Positions 4,964-5,390 of a stretch of 5,390 nt of DNA are shown one piece after another; positions within the stretch are counted from its first letter, which is position 1; each line of letters starts with the position of its first letter. Location: contig JAPLMH010000171.1 of the NCBI GenBank assembly GCA_026387135.1, forward strand, positions 1-5,390, given 5' to 3'. Under the pieces are notes generated by a model. It was not told the origin of the DNA. It saw only the letters and a program-made list of their open reading frames with translations, and searched no databases. This DNA comes from Candidatus Omnitrophota bacterium. Its GTDB lineage: Bacteria; Omnitrophota; Gorgyraeia; 2-01-FULL-45-10. Position numbers and translations under genes: made by a program.

Positions 4964-4969
4964 ATACTC
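4955..4969. promoter_or_regulatory. Small dyad GAGTA-GAATA-TACTC over the -10 box (possible operator)
   Basis: GAGTA (4955-4959) and TACTC (4965-4969) are perfect reverse complements around 5 nt, and they bracket the -10 box of the OmpA-like gene. The place suits a repressor site, but a 5-bp dyad is short enough to arise by chance. The similar -10 region of the YggU promoter has the GAGTA half only. Confidence 0.2.
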
Positions 4970-5002
4970 ATCAGTTAAAACGAAAGACAGAGGAGAATCA
5001 TT

Positions 5003-5390
5003 ATGAAGAGACTTATATCCGTTATCTTAATGTGTCTGTTTGTAACCGTTTCTATTGGCTATGGTTATGCTGCGGAGCTTGAAGGAAAGCATAAGGCCCA
5101 GATGGATGAGATGCAGAAGAAGTTCCATTGGTGGCCGACGGATGCCAAGCCCAATCCTGTGAAGGACGAGCGCGGCGGATACTGGTGGTGGCCCAAAGAA
5201 AAAGGCACGACAAGCGGGCTCTGGGGCAACAGAGGATATATTTACGTATACAAGATCATCTACGACTACAAAGAGGGCCTGCCGGAGCCGAAAAAAGACG
5301 AGCTAAGGGCATCGCTCTTGGTCAAGAAGATACATAAGAACGTAAAGGTCTATTTCGATTTCGATAAGTCCGACATTCGTGAAGACGCTG
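5003..5390 (+). CDS. Exported OmpA-like protein, N-terminal part (3' partial)
   Basis: The first 129 residues are present; the gene runs off the right edge. Residues 1-23 are a signal peptide with basic start MKR, hydrophobic core LISVILMCLFVTVSIG and a likely cut after GYA or GYAA. There is no lipobox at the cut site, so it is probably not a lipoprotein. The mature start is short and charged (ELEGKHKAQMDEMQKK). It is followed by a tryptophan-rich stretch with two WWP sequences (43-45 and 62-64), then GLWGNRGYIYVYKIIYDYKEG (72-92). At 116-129, VYFDFDKSDIREDA matches the first strand and helix of the OmpA C-terminal peptidoglycan-binding domain. Expected role: an envelope protein whose C-terminus binds peptidoglycan; the middle part may hold a family-specific beta structure. 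The Shine-Dalgarno AGAGGAG lies 7 nt before the ATG. Whether the OmpA domain is complete cannot be judged. Confidence 0.83.
   Translation, partial: MKRLISVILMCLFVTVSIGYGYAAELEGKHKAQMDEMQKKFHWWPTDAKPNPVKDERGGYWWWPKEKGTTSGLWGNRGYIYVYKIIYDYKEGLPEPKKDELRASLLVKKIHKNVKVYFDFDKSDIREDA

Noticed and set aside
5128..5337. 69-codon plus-strand frame within the OmpA-like gene
   Set aside because: Out of frame with the OmpA-like protein, which has a signal peptide, Shine-Dalgarno and promoter; the short frame has a basic, low-quality composition.
981..5390. A tol-pal locus, given a YbgC-like thioesterase and an OmpA-like protein
   Set aside because: No TolQ, TolR, TolA or TolB genes are present, and the two genes lie 3.6 kb apart in separate transcription units.

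Overview
The window looks like a stretch of chromosome from a Gram-negative-type (two-membrane), probably uncultured bacterium of middling G+C. The exported OmpA-like protein at the right edge and a YbgC/FadM-type thioesterase suggest an outer membrane. AUA and AGG codons are frequent. The exported protein that opens with the short motif DTVYLKNGG, the Ski2-like helicase and the general style recall candidate phyla such as Omnitrophota. That taxonomic guess is inference from style, not a database result.

Layout. (1) Bases 1-2311, plus strand: a compact four-gene cluster. It holds the C-terminus of a TrmA/RlmD-type RNA uracil-C5 methyltransferase, a secreted retropepsin-like aspartic protease, a hotdog-fold acyl-CoA thioesterase, and a macro-domain/Nudix fusion. 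The gaps are 10 bp, 17 bp and a 4-bp ATGA overlap, so the genes are probably co-transcribed, with an extra promoter inside the end of the first gene. (2) Bases 2312-2763: 452 bp without a credible gene, filled by nested inverted and direct repeats. The main structure is a palindrome-like element with arms of about 46 bp, and it may be a REP/MITE-like element or a structured RNA. (3) Bases 2764-4922: a divergent pair, a small YggU/DUF167 protein on the minus strand and a Ski2-like DExH helicase on the plus strand, sharing a 62-bp promoter region. (4) Bases 4923-5390: a good sigma70-type promoter, a strong Shine-Dalgarno and the first 129 codons of an exported OmpA-like protein cut by the window edge.

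Functional reading. The most striking protein is the macro-Nudix fusion. Both halves belong to families that handle ADP-ribose, so one polypeptide could release or bind ADP-ribose and then split it to AMP and ribose 5-phosphate. A second theme is expression. Three genes at apparent transcription-unit starts (190+, 2982-, 3045+) lack a Shine-Dalgarno and have a -10 box only 7-10 nt before the ATG, as expected for leaderless mRNAs. The operon-internal genes and the OmpA-like gene carry clear Shine-Dalgarno sequences. No rRNA, tRNA, CRISPR array, transposase gene or convincing intrinsic terminator was seen.
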